Below, in pieces: positions 1 to 11,829 of a stretch of 64,000 nt of DNA. Position 1 is the stretch's first letter; each line of letters starts with the position of its first letter. This DNA comes from Aporrectodea caliginosa (taxonomy: Eukaryota > Annelida > Clitellata > Crassiclitellata > Lumbricidae). The translations under genes and the position numbers were made by a program. The notes below the pieces were generated by a model. It ran no database searches, had not been told where the DNA came from, and worked only from the letters and a program-made list of their open reading frames with translations. The DNA is taken from the NCBI GenBank assembly GCA_020284085.1, contig JACEVL010000828.1:346501-410500 (forward strand). Direction: 5' to 3'.

Positions 1-552
1 TTGGCAATCACAATAATACTTATATTCCAATAGACAAGGCTACACAACGACAAAATATTTCAAGTATTGCAATTAGTTTAAATAATTACTATTTTTGAAC
101 TTAGATTTAAGTACACAATTTAATCAACTGTAATTTAAACAACAAAAACCTTGCTAGAAGCTACCACATTGTAGTTAACAGTAAAAATTATAAATGAAAC
201 AATTGTTGGTAAATTCGACATATTAAAATTCTAAAAGAAATGTGCAAAGTTTATGAAGGTCTTATTCACTTATTAGTAATATCTATGATACTGATCTTGA
301 TGAGTAAGCACTAAGCAGTGTATGAACTAAGATCACATAACTAGCCTAAATATATTTTTTCATGTGCCATTGTGCCTTTGCAATAAGTATTGAGAAGAAT
401 TGACATTAATGACATAACTGACTGAGCGACTGTTCTAAAGAATGCAATATATAATTATATTTCAATTATTCTAGTTAATAGTTATTTTAGAAAGTAGTTT
501 TAAATATTTAGATTCTATAATTTTTTTATTTTATATTTAGATAAAATTATGC
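1..552. other. AT-rich sequence, no gene seen
   Basis: No open frame with recognisable motifs, no clear splice-flanked exon and no repeat I can place. It may be intron or flank of IgSF gene A, whose earlier exons are not seen in the window. Confidence 0.5.
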
Positions 553-876
553 TTGATAGTCATGGCATTGGCAATGACCGAGAGTTCGCCACTAGCATGG
601 CTAGCAGGGAAACCTGAAATGGATATCCTTACATCTGGATTGCCAATCAATAGAGCTATTTTCAAAAACTTTATGTTTCACCATCTAAAAGAGGGACTAA
701 CAATTGTGCAAAGTGTTAAAGTGACAATGGATGCTGCCCTAGCTCTTTGGCTGTTGGACCAAACTTTTCAGGCCCACAAAGAAAAAGTCAGACTCTCAAG
801 GTCGTCAATGATTGTGCAGAAAGATTGTGCAGAAAGATTGTGCAGAAAGAGGGGTTGCACTTATCCAATTATATAA
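553..876 (+). pseudogene. Unrecognised 107-codon open frame, possibly the N-terminal remnant of a mobile-element protein
   Basis: The frame is open for 107 codons. The stretch around residues 30-65 (FKNFMFHHLKEG, then SVKVTMDAALALW) has the feel of an N-terminal region I associate with a transposase-like family whose C-terminal part may be the pseudogene at 45.6-46.6 kb; that link is from memory and weak. A 13-bp unit (ATTGTGCAGAAAG) is repeated three times at 811-849, inside the frame, and lengthens its end artificially. There is no obvious splice context. It could equally be a chance ORF. Confidence 0.25.
811..849. repeat. Three tandem copies of a 13-bp unit
   Basis: ATTGTGCAGAAAG occurs three times in perfect tandem. 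13 is not a multiple of 3, so the copies read in different frames. Confidence 0.9.
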
Positions 877-1129
877 TGCAGCCTTGACAAAGGATGAAAC
901 TCAAAAGCAATATCTATTGCAGCCAATGTCCAACCTCCGAAGAGAATTTCCATTCCCAATGTAAGGAGATCTCAGTCTAAAATTTTAAGAACAATAAAGA
1001 ACATCTACAATTTTTTATTTTATAATTCAATTTTTTAAGATTGTCATTGATTCGACATTAGTTTAATAGCTTTAATTGACAGATTCTCATTTTTCATGAC
1101 AATATCTGTTTAAAGCTGATAATTGTACT

Positions 1130-1315
1130 CGATGTACTGTCGAAAGGCGATTTTTTTAATTTTTCGATGTTTAATTAAAAGTTGCAGAAAGTTGGTACCA
1201 GTAAACAGTGTTCAATTTTGTTCAAACTTGGCAAGTAAATCACTAATAGCATATGGAACAAGGGCAGCCTTGTGGAGGATTGAATTTCCAAACTTTATAT
1301 TTTTGGACCACACTA
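1130..1315 (+). mobile_element. Terminal fragment of a hAT-like MITE
   Basis: The segment carries AACAAGGGCAGCCTTGTGGAG, then a T-rich stretch, and ends in TTTTGGACCACACTA. The same order of motifs forms both inverted ends of the complete element at 56258-57130, which has an 8-bp target duplication. Here only one end is recognisable and no matching opposite end was found, so this is a truncated copy. It lies upstream of the duplicated receptor segment. Confidence 0.6.
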
Positions 1316-2779
1316 GGCCTTATTTCCCACAGAAAGGTGGGTCTTGTAATCCTCACCTCACACTTTAACCAATATCCGGTTAATTCTCAAGAGCATAGGC
1401 CTAATAAAGTTTTCAGCCTATAATATATGGTCTTGCCAATATCCACTGTTCACAAATATTATTATTATAGCAACATGCATGCCCTACGCAGAATGAGAAT
1501 TAATTACGCTATTAATAGACCCCTAAATAATATAATTGCGAAATAAATCATCACAAAAATCTATCCATACTTTTAATTCAAAGATGCCGCCGAAAAGAAA
1601 ACTACAGTAATTCGCAGGTCAAGGCCCTTCAACATCGTAAAATTCTCGCGGCATCTGATGAGTAGATTCGGAGATATTTTAAGTTTAAGTGAGTGGGCCT
1701 TATTTCCAACCCGGGCCTTATAACCCACAGTTACCTTAATACTTATTTAGATTGCGGTAACGAACCCAAAGACAACCTTAACTTGTCCTTCATTATGCAA
1801 CCATTATAGCGGAAATTTTACCACTCCAGAGCAATTTTTCGTGTATAACCTTTAAGCCGGAGGAAATATTTGAATTTCCTTTTATATTTGAATTTCCTTT
1901 GAAGAATTATTGTCCAGGATACGTTTCACATGCGAAACAGTTGCTGTTTCACAATGTTATACTTTGCGTGACTCCGTGTGACATGACGTTAGACGTTCAC
2001 GTCACAGCTGACATTGCACTGGACCAGTGGTTCTCCTAAAGTATTGTTCTTAGGATGTTATTGTGTTTGGTGATCATATGATTTTGGTGTCAGGTTATGG
2101 TTCTCGAAAGCAGAGGGAGAATTTACACAACATATTTTACACCTCTGGCAATTTACCTCTTGCGTAATACATAGCTTGGCTAGGGTAGAAAACGTATCTT
2201 ATTTCTTTATCCTTTTGCCTTCATTTTTATCTATAACTTTACTGATTACATCTGCAAAATCACAATTAGAATTAGGCAAATCAATATATGACAGAAGTTA
2301 ACAAGTTAAATGGCATCTTTTTTAGAAACGTCGTTGACCTCGACCTTTCCTTGCCTCATCCAATTGCGTCCATTTGATTCAAATTAAAAGCTTTAATCCC
2401 AAGTTTAAAGATACTTTACCTGGAACCACTGGTGAGGGATAAAACGGAAGAGAGTGGCAGCTGATAGATAAATGATCACATTAATTATAATTATTAACTG
2501 TCCAATTTGGATGGGAATCCTTTGGTTGTAGCCTACTCCATGTGTGTGAAGTCATTTATATCGTTAATGGCATTTAGCATCTAGGCTACTGCAGAGAACG
2601 CCTATGACTTCGAGTGGTGCTATATAAATTAAATTAGTAAATAATAAAAAATAAACAATTTATGCATTTGGTGGCAATTTACATCGTTCTGATCTGAATA
2701 TATGTGCAGTCAGATGGTCCTAGTCAGTTATTTTTAATTTAATTTTAAAGTAGAATAATTTGAAATATTCTGACTTTAG

Positions 2780-3007
2780 ATGCATTTAACGGGATCATCA
2801 CAACAAAGTCCTCCGTTAACAATGAAGTGCAATGCAACTCAGACACTTCTCAATCTTGCCATTACAAATGGAAACATTCTGACATCGTGGTCTCGACCAG
2901 TAGAACGATTACGCCAGATAGAACTGGGCTTTACCAGTGCGAGGCAGAGTGCAACATCAGAGGCAAACGGTGCATCGTTTACGACTATGCTTACATAAGC
3001 GACGACG
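2780..3007 (+). CDS. IgSF receptor gene A, membrane-proximal Ig-domain exon
   Basis: This 228-nt exon is flanked by an acceptor (TGACTTTAG) and a donor (G|GTATG), with phase 1 at both ends. It encodes about 76 residues with an Ig-fold pattern: a Cys near residue 19, a second Cys shortly before the YKWKH core tryptophan, then DRTGLYQCEAEC with the Tyr-x-Cys signature of strand F. Extra cysteines (EC, RC) suggest a second disulphide. The exon has the same length as its paralogue at 59945-60172, about 80 percent identical by eye. It should be extracellular, next to the membrane. Signal peptide and distal Ig exons of this copy were not found, so gene A is partial or 5'-truncated here. Role: cell-surface recognition, inferred from the fold only. 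Confidence 0.85.
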
Positions 3008-3180
3008 GTATGTTCTGATAAATTTCCTTCTTCGACTATAGGCCCATATAAATAAATAACATTATGACATCGTGTTTTCAACTTTATGTTATAATCTAAC
3101 CGAAATACTTGTATTATTTCGCTATAATAAAATACTGTAAAAATATCTGCCAATGTCTTGGATAAATGGGGTCATTGAAT

Positions 3181-3209
3181 GTTTATTTATTTATTTATTT
3201 ATTTATTTG
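3181..3209. repeat. (TTTA)n microsatellite
   Basis: About seven TTTA units in the intron between the Ig and transmembrane exons of gene A. Confidence 0.9.
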
Positions 3210-3723
3210 TAAAGGTAATTTTCTATAGTGCCACTCAATCAAAGATGATCTCTGCTTTAGCCTTTGCGAAGCTAAGTGTCATTAGAACAGACATGTAATT
3301 AGTATGCACAGATAAGAAGAAGAGTCAGCCATTAAATGTACAAAATCCACAGCAGAAATGAAGAATGTATCCGATACGCAAACTTAGCAACAGTAAACTT
3401 CACCAGTCTAAAAATCACTGAGTAAATTCTTAATTTAAACAAAACAATCAGCCAAATGGAAAAGAATATGGGCCAACGGTCATGTCGGTTGGGGAACATG
3501 CTCAGCTGTCTCATGAGAACAAACATTTCTTAAAACTGTGTAAATAAGCTTTTATTGGCAATCATTCACTAATTCAGACCATCAAGCAGTTTGCAAATTA
3601 TAAAGCTGTATAATGGGCCGTAATTCTGTGGGCATGTGACCAAAAGGAGTGCAGATAAGATAAGGTAATTTTCTAAAATTCTACTATTATAATGTTCTAA
3701 ACTTAAGTAGTGATTATTTACAG

Positions 3724-3831
3724 ATTCTTTGTCGTGTGCCACCGGATGTGTCGTGGCAATTTGTCTAGGAATCTTATTTTTCATATTCATCGTGGCAGTG
3801 ATATTATATTTTCTACTCAGGAAAGATAAAG
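3724..3831 (+). CDS. IgSF receptor gene A, transmembrane exon
   Basis: This 108-nt exon sits between an acceptor (TATTTACAG) and a donor (AAAG|GTAAAA), phase 1 at both ends. It encodes a short Ser/Cys-rich linker, one strongly hydrophobic helix of about 24 residues (from VVAICLGILFF to ILYFLL) and a basic stop-transfer sequence RKDKG. There is no charged residue in the helix, so it lacks the usual hook for adaptor chains. It follows the Ig exon by 716 bp. The paralogous exon at 61165-61284 encodes the same CxxGCVV start and LLRK end. Cytoplasmic exons after it were not identified; a degenerate LINE begins about 110 bp downstream. Confidence 0.85.
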
Positions 3832-3944
3832 GTAAAAGCTGCATTTGTCAGTTGACTTTATAATTGTAATTGTATTTGTAAATGAACAATACAGAACGCA
3901 CATTGCATATTCTCATAGGCTCAATTTTGGGGTATGCTATAAAT

Positions 3945-5060
3945 TATTCGTAAAAGCTAAACAGAAATTCGAAGAGGATTTAGAGAAGAACAGACGAACT
4001 CACAAGAAGCCAATAGATATCAGACGAACTGTTAGACCGCGTGGAGAAAAAGGAAAACATAACCAAGCAGCAAAGTCACAACCACAAACAGGAAACAATT
4101 CAACTGGACCACTACAGAAATCATAAGGAAATGGCAAAGAGATTAACAACAACGCAGCTTTTGGGATAAATATCATGCAAGCAGACAATTATAAGATAAA
4201 ACTGCATACTGGGCAATTTGAACTCAAACTTGCATCATTCGAAGACAGAAATGGTGACATAGGCCTACTAGAAGACGATGCAGAAACGATGGAACACTTG
4301 GAACAGCTACTATGTCACGTCAACACACATATCGAGCATTCAGTTCGTACAAAATAGAAACGAACAGATGCAAACATTTCTTCAAGAAGTGGTGTGCCAT
4401 CAACAAAATGAAGAAGTATAAAAATACACTTGAACGCAGTCACTGCGGAACTCATAAAATTAATCAAGCTTGTTAAAGAGATAATTATATAGAAAATCAT
4501 CGAGTGCAAGTATCCATAAACGTAGATAAAGAGCATACAGAATACTTCTACACGAAAACAGGGCTACGAAAAGGATGCATTTTATCACCACGCCAGTTAA
4601 ACATAACTTCAGAAGCAGTAATGACACTCGGCCTAAGCAAAACAGCGGCACGATTTAAATTAAATGTGGGGATTATGATTTGCTGGCGCCATTGGCCTCC
4701 TCACTGGAAGAGGACCAGAACTACATGATATTAAAAACACAGATAGTTGGTAGACTAGTAGGCCTAGTGAACAACTTAGAGAAAAGTAAACAAATGGTAG
4801 TTGAAAACCAGACACCAATAGCAACCAACACCCAAGAAGAAGATATTGAGCAAATGAAATAATTCCTCTACTTTAGAGGGCTAACAACCAGAGATTGCAG
4901 CAGAGAAAGTCATACAAAAGATAATCTGACGCACCTCACAAGCATTTTGAATGATGAACAAGATATGGAGAAAAAAGAGAAATAGCGAAGAAACCAAGAC
5001 AAGATTATATAAGATTTTGACACAACCCATTTCTCTACACAGATCAGAATGATGGAATAT
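3945..5060 (+). mobile_element. Decayed non-LTR retrotransposon, reverse-transcriptase region
   Basis: Broken frames carry in the right order: a basic helix typical of the region before the polymerase (KAKQKFEEDLEKN), an EDRNGDIG...LEQLL segment like the spacer before the RT domain, and the RT core sequence TGLRKGCILSP followed by a degraded YADD region near 4670-4700. A lysine-rich stretch follows. Several stops and frame changes make it non-functional. It belongs to a LINE type other than the L2-like copies elsewhere in the window. Confidence 0.7.
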
Positions 5061-5236
5061 ACGAAAGTAAAATGAGAAAAGAATTCTTATGCAGAAATGA
5101 GTTGGCTACGAGAAATTGCAGAAATTTCAAGACTAGACATTTTAGAAATTATGACAATAAAGAACTTATAAGTATTCGAACAATCTGCTAGACAAATCCG
5201 TTTAGCAAAGGTTCTGTCATGTAGATAGACTGCGAG

Positions 5237-5330
5237 ATGACTGAAAACCGTACGATACACCTCAATCAATCAATCAATTTCGTTTATTCAAAACACCAAG
5301 CTGACAGGTCGCAACTTGTTATGGGTTCAT
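5237..5330 (-). repeat. 3' tail of a retroposon with (TCAA)n
   Basis: TCAATCAATCAATCAA is followed by TTTCGTTTATTC and a CAAGCTGACAGGTCGCAAC-like stretch. The same order recurs at 10279 and, in reverse, at 31020-31068, so this is the tail of a dispersed retroposon inserted in minus orientation. Confidence 0.55.
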
Positions 5331-6289
5331 CATGGGTTCGAAGTAGAGATAAACAAAGGATGCCCATTGCCCACAACTGGATTAACAATATTAATGAGGA
5401 TGTGAAAAGACTTGGGGGGGGGTGAGCACTGGACTTGACATATGACTGAAAAAAATGGAGATATTAATTTACATCCATCACGGCACACTGGCTGGCGTCA
5501 GGAACTGATTTAGATGACGAAGTCAATTCAGAACTGTGAAAGGAATGGTATCTTCCATTACAGTGTTTTCCAAACTGGGTACCGCGGCACCCAAGGTTAC
5601 CGTGAACCTGTTCTGGGGTGCCGCGGCTGGAAGGCAGAATTTTAAAATATGATGGAAACTAACGATTATCACTAGCCTACTACTCGCAATATTGCGGTTG
5701 CTAATTGGAAGAAAAATAAACGGGACGAGTTAAATTCTAGTTTCGGGCCTCAAATTATTGAGTTAAAATGTCATTTAATACGGTATAAGTAGAGGTAAGA
5801 TAAGATAGAAGAAGAGTTATAAATACGAATTTCTATTAAGCTATAGTTCTAAACTATGTATATAATCATCTGAGATATTTAAGTAAAGGCACCCATTTCG
5901 AGCGAATTTGCTCATTTGAATGTTAGGATAATCATGAAATCTCAAATGATGCCACTAATTACTGTTACAGCTTTTCCTAAAAATGAACGGAAATTGAGAA
6001 AGAAGACACGAAACGTAAGAGAAAACGAAAATGGACTGTCAGAGGATGAATATCGTTTTATTCAGTCAAATCCGGAAACGAAAACAAGTAAATATTCAAA
6101 TATCGGTTCATTTGTCTAATTCGCCTATCGACGGCTCGGTATAATCAGAAGTGTATACTAAAATAATGATAGCGTAAATGGTAGATGCATTTTCGGGGTT
6201 TTGCCTGAAAATGCTAAAATTAACCTACCTCGTTGATATTTGATTAGTTCAAATTCCGTATGAAACACTTATTGTACAATACATAAGTC
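5301..6289. other. Mostly unassigned; hAT-like terminus near 5566
   Basis: From about 5566 the sequence CAGTGTTTTCCAAACTGGG followed by GC-rich CCGCGGCACCC looks like the left end of a hAT-type MITE, but I did not find the matching end or an 8-bp target duplication. A 67-codon lysine-rich open frame at 5916-6119 has no recognisable motif and is probably chance or transposon debris. Confidence 0.4.
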
Positions 6290-8625
6290 TCACTCGACAA
6301 TCCCGTGGTTCAATTACCGCCGTTCCATCCTAGTCGTGGTCACCGTCTGCAATCGTAAACGGTGGCACTCCTCCTTCATCTGCTACTTCACCAACCACCG
6401 TCAGGGAGGTATCTTGGATTTATTTATTAGCAACGACGACACTACTGCATATGAACTTCATGTTCAGCCATCGACAATTTCGGATCATTCGCTTATTTAA
6501 TTTATTCCTCATTCACTTCATTCACTGCCTCTTCATGCGATCCGAATGGTGCGCGGTTGGAAGTCGCTTTACTACAGGGTTTCCGTAGGATATTCATGAG
6601 TCAAAGCTCTCGCTGGAATATTCACATTCGATGCGCTTTCCATTGATGTCCTCTTCAACCTCTACTCTAATAATTATAATGACTAAACTACTCAACCGAA
6701 TGCTGCCACTACGCCTGGTTCGCAACAGGAATAGACTTCATGCGCTATGGTTTGATAGCGAGTATCGCAGACTAGGTCGTCGGAGTCGTTTCTATGAAAG
6801 ACGCTCTCGCCGATCTCTTGACCCTTCGATCGCTTCATCGCCTCTATCGTCAGAAAGAGGCAGACCACTGGGAAGCCTTGTTGCACACTGCACAACACAA
6901 GGACAACCCAAAACATCTCTGGTTCTCAATCTCTGACTTACTGGGACAAGGCACGCGCTCGACGGGTTCTTTCGCTTTCTCTGCTGAGGATTTCCTCCAG
7001 ATGATGACGCAGAAGATTGATAACCTTTTAACGAAGACAGCAGCTGGCGCCCCTCCTCCGCAGTATTCCCATAAGGAAAACACCTTCGAAGCTTTCCGTA
7101 TAATTCGTGAAACTGAACTTCGTCAGACACTTGGATCATCAAACAAAAATCACGTGAACTTGACCTTCTCCCCCATTTGTATTGTTAACATTTTAGATGA
7201 TGTAGCTTCCTTCCTAGTTTATGTACTTTATAGTTCGCTCACTTATCTTCCTGCCTCCCAAAGACGGGCCATCGTTTTCTGGACCATGAAGAAACAAAAC
7301 TTAGACCAAACTGCATGTCAAAATTATCGGCCTATGCCCCATCTTTCGCTCCTCTCAAAGACCCTCGAGATACTAGTTTCTCTTCAACAACTTCTCTACC
7401 TTGAGCAGAGGTCACCATTCCACAGGAACTGCTCTCTTATCCGTTCTGTTGTATATAAATATGTAGCTATTGACCAGCCTCATCGTCATCTCTTGGAGCT
7501 TTTCGACGTCTCCTCTGCTTCTGACATGGTTGACCATGATATGTTGCTTCACCGGTTGCAATTGTCCGGTGGCTTCCTTGGTATTCCCCTTCTTTAGTTT
7601 AAATCCTAACTTACTGACCGATCGCAGATGGTTGGGGTCAAATTCGGTGTTCCCCAAGGGCCAAGGCTCGGTTCTTGGCCCCATCCTCTACATTAAATTT
7701 TTCTTTGCTGCGCTTCTAGTGACCAAACATAGGGCAATTGACTGCCTTTATGCAGATGATGCCTTGCATGCTTTTGTACATGGTCCATCAGCAGATCAAC
7801 TCTGGGTTGGGACTAGGCATTGCTAAGCTTGATTTTGTATTACTGAATGAGAAACTCCCTGTATCCACATACTCTTATACTGTTCGTGACTTTGGTGTAA
7901 TACTTGACTCCTCTCTCACGTTCATGGAGCGTTAACGTGAGGGAGTGTAAGGGAGTGTATGGCTGTAGGCTCACATATCGAACCTGACCCGCTCCTCTTT
8001 CTTTCAGCTGAGTCGTCTCAGGGCCATCAGACGATCGGTCTCTCCTATTATCTTCACCAACGTAGTCCATGCATTTGTCTGCTCCTGCAAGGACTACTGC
8101 AACTCTCCTCTCATGGGCCTCCCAAAGCAGCGTCTCTCCCCCATTTCAATCTCGGCTTTAAATGCATCAGCTGGCTAATAGCTCGGCTCCTCGCTTTGCT
8201 CAAATATCCACATAATTATATGCATGAAGTCTTCCTCTGGCTCCCTATTACTGCGCGCATCCATTATAAGATCCTCTTTCTGATCTCCAAATCTGAGCTA
8301 GGCAGTGCCCAGAAATACCTCTCAGACTATAATTATGCGAAAGCCGTTATCTGCAAACTCGCTGTTTGCGCTGTTCAGATCGGCTTGATATTTTTGTTCC
8401 TAGGACGAGGTCTGCCCTGGCCCAACACCTGGCGTTTGTTGTGGTGGGTCCCTCCATTTGGAATTACCTTCCGCTCACTAAGGGATAAACAAATGACTTG
8501 TCTTTTTTTATTATCGGTCTCTCGCTCTTTAAACGCGTTTCTTTTCCCCCGTGGCTTCCGTGCTGTGAGCGCTTTTTAATTGTTATTCTGCGAGAGGCGC
8601 TTTATAAATTATTAGATACGATACG
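6290..8625 (+). mobile_element. L2-like LINE, nearly full ORF2 but decayed
   Basis: Reading across frames gives the ORF2 order. The end of an endonuclease (GGILDLFISN...TISDHSLI) lies at about 6400-6500. A 267-codon open frame at 6794-7597 holds the RT N-terminal part (LPASQRRAIV, NYRPMPHLSLLSKTLE, LLELFDVSSASDMVDHDML). VPQGxGSVLGPILY follows near 7650 and the catalytic LYADDA near 7750, then VRDFGVILDSSLTF near 7890 and a C-terminal region. The 3' end carries GAGAGGCGCTTTATAAATT. Frames change several times and stops are present, so it is dead. It fills the gap between gene A and the orphan NHL exon. Confidence 0.8.
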
Positions 8626-9419
8626 AATACATACAATCTGGTTTCATAGTCTCCGTAGGCAAAATAAATTACCGCTACTGAGGATACCTCTGTAATGCAT
8701 GCAGTCTTACTTGATTTTAAAAATATACAAAAGTGTCTTTTTATTTATCAATACTAGATTAATATCAGATATTCAATTGCTAACACCGCACGCGTTTTAT
8801 CGCACAAATTCTCATATAACGAGACCTAGATGTAGATCCTAAATTACATTATACTTTTGGAAGGACCAGAGGAGCGTTTCCGCAAAGAAACAATAGGCGC
8901 GCGTCCTGGGCCCCAACTATCGGAAGGCCCCAAACGAATTTAAACAAAATTCGATTATAAAAAATAACATTGTTAAATTTTGAATTATTTTAAATATTAC
9001 CTATTTTCTATTTTTTAGAGTTTAGCATTCACATTGAAATAGGCCTATATTGATATAATTTATAATTGTTTTGTTCATTTGGCTAATGACTCATTTTTGT
9101 TCAAATAACACAAAACTGGTTAGCAGCAAGCCGCAACGGCTGCCTCCGGCAGGTTACGTGTTGAAAGTTTCACGCTAATGATTCCGTCATTTCTAGTGTT
9201 TTAAGCTGTTATTAATATTGTTAACCAGTAATAATAATTGAAATAATAATTTTTGCTAGGCTCAATGCAGATAGTAAGCCCTATTATAGTGGGATGAGTA
9301 AAAAGCATGAAATTCGCCATTCCGGTACCGTCTCCAAGTTGGTATGTTTGCGTCGAAATAATCCGGATGTAAGGCGCTAGCATTTTTCGCTGGGTGCCGG
9401 ATATATCGTCTTATCCAGA
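8626..9419. other. No gene seen
   Basis: AT-rich sequence with short fragments resembling GGGCCCC-type repeat edges near 8905. No splice-flanked open exon recognised. Confidence 0.45.
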
Positions 9420-9770
9420 GATCAATGTCCAGAGGAGGTCCGAGTCCGGTTGCCAGAGAGAACAGGAGAGAGAGACAGAGAGAGATAGAGCGACAGAGAG
9501 AGAGAGAGAAGGAGAGAGAGAAAGAGAGAGAGAGCAACAGAGAGAGAGAGACAGACAGAGACAGACAGAGAGAGAGAGAGGAGAGAGAGTGAGTGAGAGA
9601 GCGAGACAGACAGACAGACAGTGACAGACAGAGATAGAGAGAGATATGCACAGAGACACAGAGACACAGAGAGAGACATAGCGAGAGAGACACAGAGAGA
9701 GACAGATAGAGACAGAGAGAGACAGAGAGAGACAGAGAGAGACAGAGACAAACAGACAGAGCAGTTTTTC
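9420..9770 (+). repeat. Purine-rich GAGA/GACAGA microsatellite
   Basis: About 310 bp of GA and GACA units. Long open frames of Arg/Glu/Asp on plus and Ser/Leu on minus are artefacts of the repeat. The sequences just before and after recur around the short GA tract at 54945-55080, so the microsatellite is part of a dispersed element. Confidence 0.9.
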
Positions 9771-9774
9771 GTTA

Positions 9775-10145
9775 AAGACGAGAAAGCTTGGAGGGCAGAG
9801 GATCGGATGTATTTGTGCTGGAATTTCTGAACAGGCTGGTCTTCAATTTGGAGAGGAAAGACTGTGGGTGAAGAGTAGAGGAACCTGAGGCAGATGACGG
9901 TGAGCGAGTGCGGAACTGGTGAAGGAACTGAGAATAATGCAGAATTCACAGAGAACTTTGTTCCATAACTGAGGTACAGTGTTGTTGCCATTATGAGAGC
10001 TTTAGGCAAGTAATTACTAGCGGACGGGATAGAGTGAAATAATGAGGATGAACGGATAGACTGGCCGGTGAAAAAGTTCGAGTAACTGCTTTGGCTGGGT
10101 GTAGTTACAGTAGTGAGTTGTAGTTTAGCTCTGGGATTCTCAGTC
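9775..10145 (-). mobile_element. LINE 3'-end fragment, minus strand
   Basis: Minus-strand reading shows a degraded LINE C-terminal region (KALIMATTLYLSYGTKFSVNS... type), parallel to the better copy at 62880-63345. It is joined directly to the purine microsatellite. Confidence 0.45.
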
Positions 10146-10278
10146 AATATCGGGGTTGCGACTGTGGAGTGTGGACGTCGGCAACAAATTCACTCACGTC
10201 GCAGACACTATCCCCAGTCACAACCGGTATCAGTTATTACCGTCCCATCTCAAACTCTACATTTCTATCGAAGGTAGC

Positions 10279-10545
10279 TATAATAATAATAATAATAATA
10301 TTTTCGTTTATTGAAACAATCCGGTTGACAAACCGCAACCGGTAACAGTGTACAATTATGCAATTAAAACAATTCACAAGAACACAAATGACAGAAGACA
10401 TAAATCTTAACTACTAACAGAACAGACAGCCTGCAATACACGGCGCTAATAGCAGCCTACAAAACATGTCCGCCCTACGGGACTCGAACTCGGTATCTCT
10501 CGTTCTCTATGCCAGTGTGTTATCCAATGCGTTATCAGGGCCCCA
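10279..10545 (-). mobile_element. tRNA-derived SINE
   Basis: On the minus strand the element starts with a tRNA-like head: GGGGCCCTGATAACGCATTG, an A-box-like stretch, then the pol III B box GAGTTCGAGTCCC. A tail-ward body ends in (TAT)n at 10279-10301. A second copy of the family, with the same GACAGCCTGCAATACACGGC block, is at 60222-60437. The head is followed by unrelated sequence, so it is a SINE and not a functional tRNA gene. Confidence 0.75.
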
Positions 10546-10849
10546 AGTGGTGTGCAGTCCAAAGCTCTCCCATTAGTACTTTTGTGTGTGGACCATGCAA
10601 AAGGCCCTCTCCGGCTAAATAGAAGCCAGCTATCGCCATCTGGTTCTGCGGAATTAAACTGACGTTGCTTCGACTTTTATGCATAACTTCCGTAGAACTT
10701 CAAGCCACAGCTTCGCCTTCAAGACTTCCAACTGCTTACAAATGAAACTTATTTTCGACAAAGGGCAAAGGTATGAGATTGTTTATGTTAAACGCTTTAA
10801 AAGATTGATGTTGAAATTTTTTTGATCCATGTGTTTCGTTATTTTGTAG

Positions 10850-11718
10850 ATGCGCCAAATTTGATCCAAACATTGATACCCAAAGCAGAGCACATGGAAA
10901 ACAAAGCGATATTTGGGTTGACAATTTTAGGCGATGAGCTTTTCGTTTTAGTTAATGGATGGCACGAAATTGAAGTATTCGGAGATCTGCAGAAATTGGA
11001 GTCGAAAAGAGAATTTTTGTTGACAGATCACAAGTTTGAAATTCCATGGGACATGCAATCCAGTTCTAAATATGAATGTCTGTATATTGTTGACAAAAAG
11101 CGAAACGAAGAGGAACATGCAGAAATCATTAAAATCGATCCACAGGGAACTGTTAAAAAGAGATGGACAACGGAATGCATAGCAGGTCGTTTATCGGTTA
11201 CAAGTGAATCCAATGTTATCTTCACATCCCTTTACAAACGCAGAATGTGCGAATATTCGCCAGATGGAAAGTTGATTCGTTTGATAGAATTGCCATCAGA
11301 TGCTGGTATCGTTAGTCCATGGCTCACACTCAAACGAAGCAATGATGAATACGTCGTTTCTCATGGCAATCGGGGTGATTCACGACATGGTGTTTGTGTA
11401 ATTAACCATAAGGGGAACATTAAACAATATTTTGGTGGGAAGAAAGGATCGGATAATGATCAGCTGTATGTCCCAGTCCATATGGTTGCCTATTCCGATG
11501 GACGTATATTGGTAGCTGACAAGGATAACAAAAGAGTGATTCTATTAAGTCCAGAACTGAATGTTCTTAAAGTATTTTTCTCACAAGGTGACGAATTACG
11601 ATTTCCAAGTCGGATATGCTTGGACGAAGCAAATAATCGGCTGATTGTGGCTGACAATTTATGGATCAGCGATGTCAAACCATTTGCTGATGGTCGAGTA
11701 TTAGTCTTTCAAATGTAA
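10850..11718 (+). CDS. Orphan NHL beta-propeller exon (TRIM-NHL-like C-terminus)
   Basis: The exon opens after an acceptor (TTATTTTGTAG) in phase 1 and runs 289 codons to a TAA without a stop or frame break. It encodes about six NHL-type blades: FGLTILGDELFVLV, YECLYIVD, GRLSVTSESNVIFTS, EYVVSHGN, GRILVADKDNKRVILLS and NRLIVADN. Its closest relative here is the NHL exon at 21394-22256. NHL propellers in TRIM proteins bind RNA or protein partners of the E3 ligase. No RING/B-box exon lies upstream on this strand within the window; the nearest upstream phase-1 donor I recognised is the gene A transmembrane exon at 3831. It may be a duplicated 3' half, an exon of an unseen gene, or a young pseudogene; the open frame argues for recent origin or selection. 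Confidence 0.75.
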
Positions 11719-11829
11719 TCCGTACAGACCAGCTTATGCAGTGCTGTAGACAAAGGTTGGACACAGCTTCCTGTTCTACACCATGACATAGTCCTTACTT
11801 TTAATTTTCACTAGCCTACATCAATTTAA

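Larger units (their letters stand above)
1805..3950 (+). repeat. Segmental duplication, copy 1 (pair of 58990-61412)
   Basis: Non-coding sequence from about 1805 (GGAAATTTTACC..., then the run containing GATCATATGATTTTG) matches that from about 58995 in order. The match continues through the Ig exon, its downstream intron, the transmembrane exon and about 110 bp beyond. Introns as well as exons are shared, so this is genomic duplication rather than retroposition. Homology stops near 1800 on the left and near 3945 on the right, where a LINE remnant begins in this copy. The copy at 59-61 kb contains a SINE that is absent here. Confidence 0.85.

Noticed and set aside
3845..4126. 93-codon frame as cytoplasmic tail of gene A
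   Set aside because: Starts in intron shared with gene C and runs into LINE pre-RT sequence.
9262..10147. Long Ser/Leu- or Arg/Glu-rich frames over the GA tract
   Set aside because: Products of the GAGA/GACA microsatellite; no splice context or domain.
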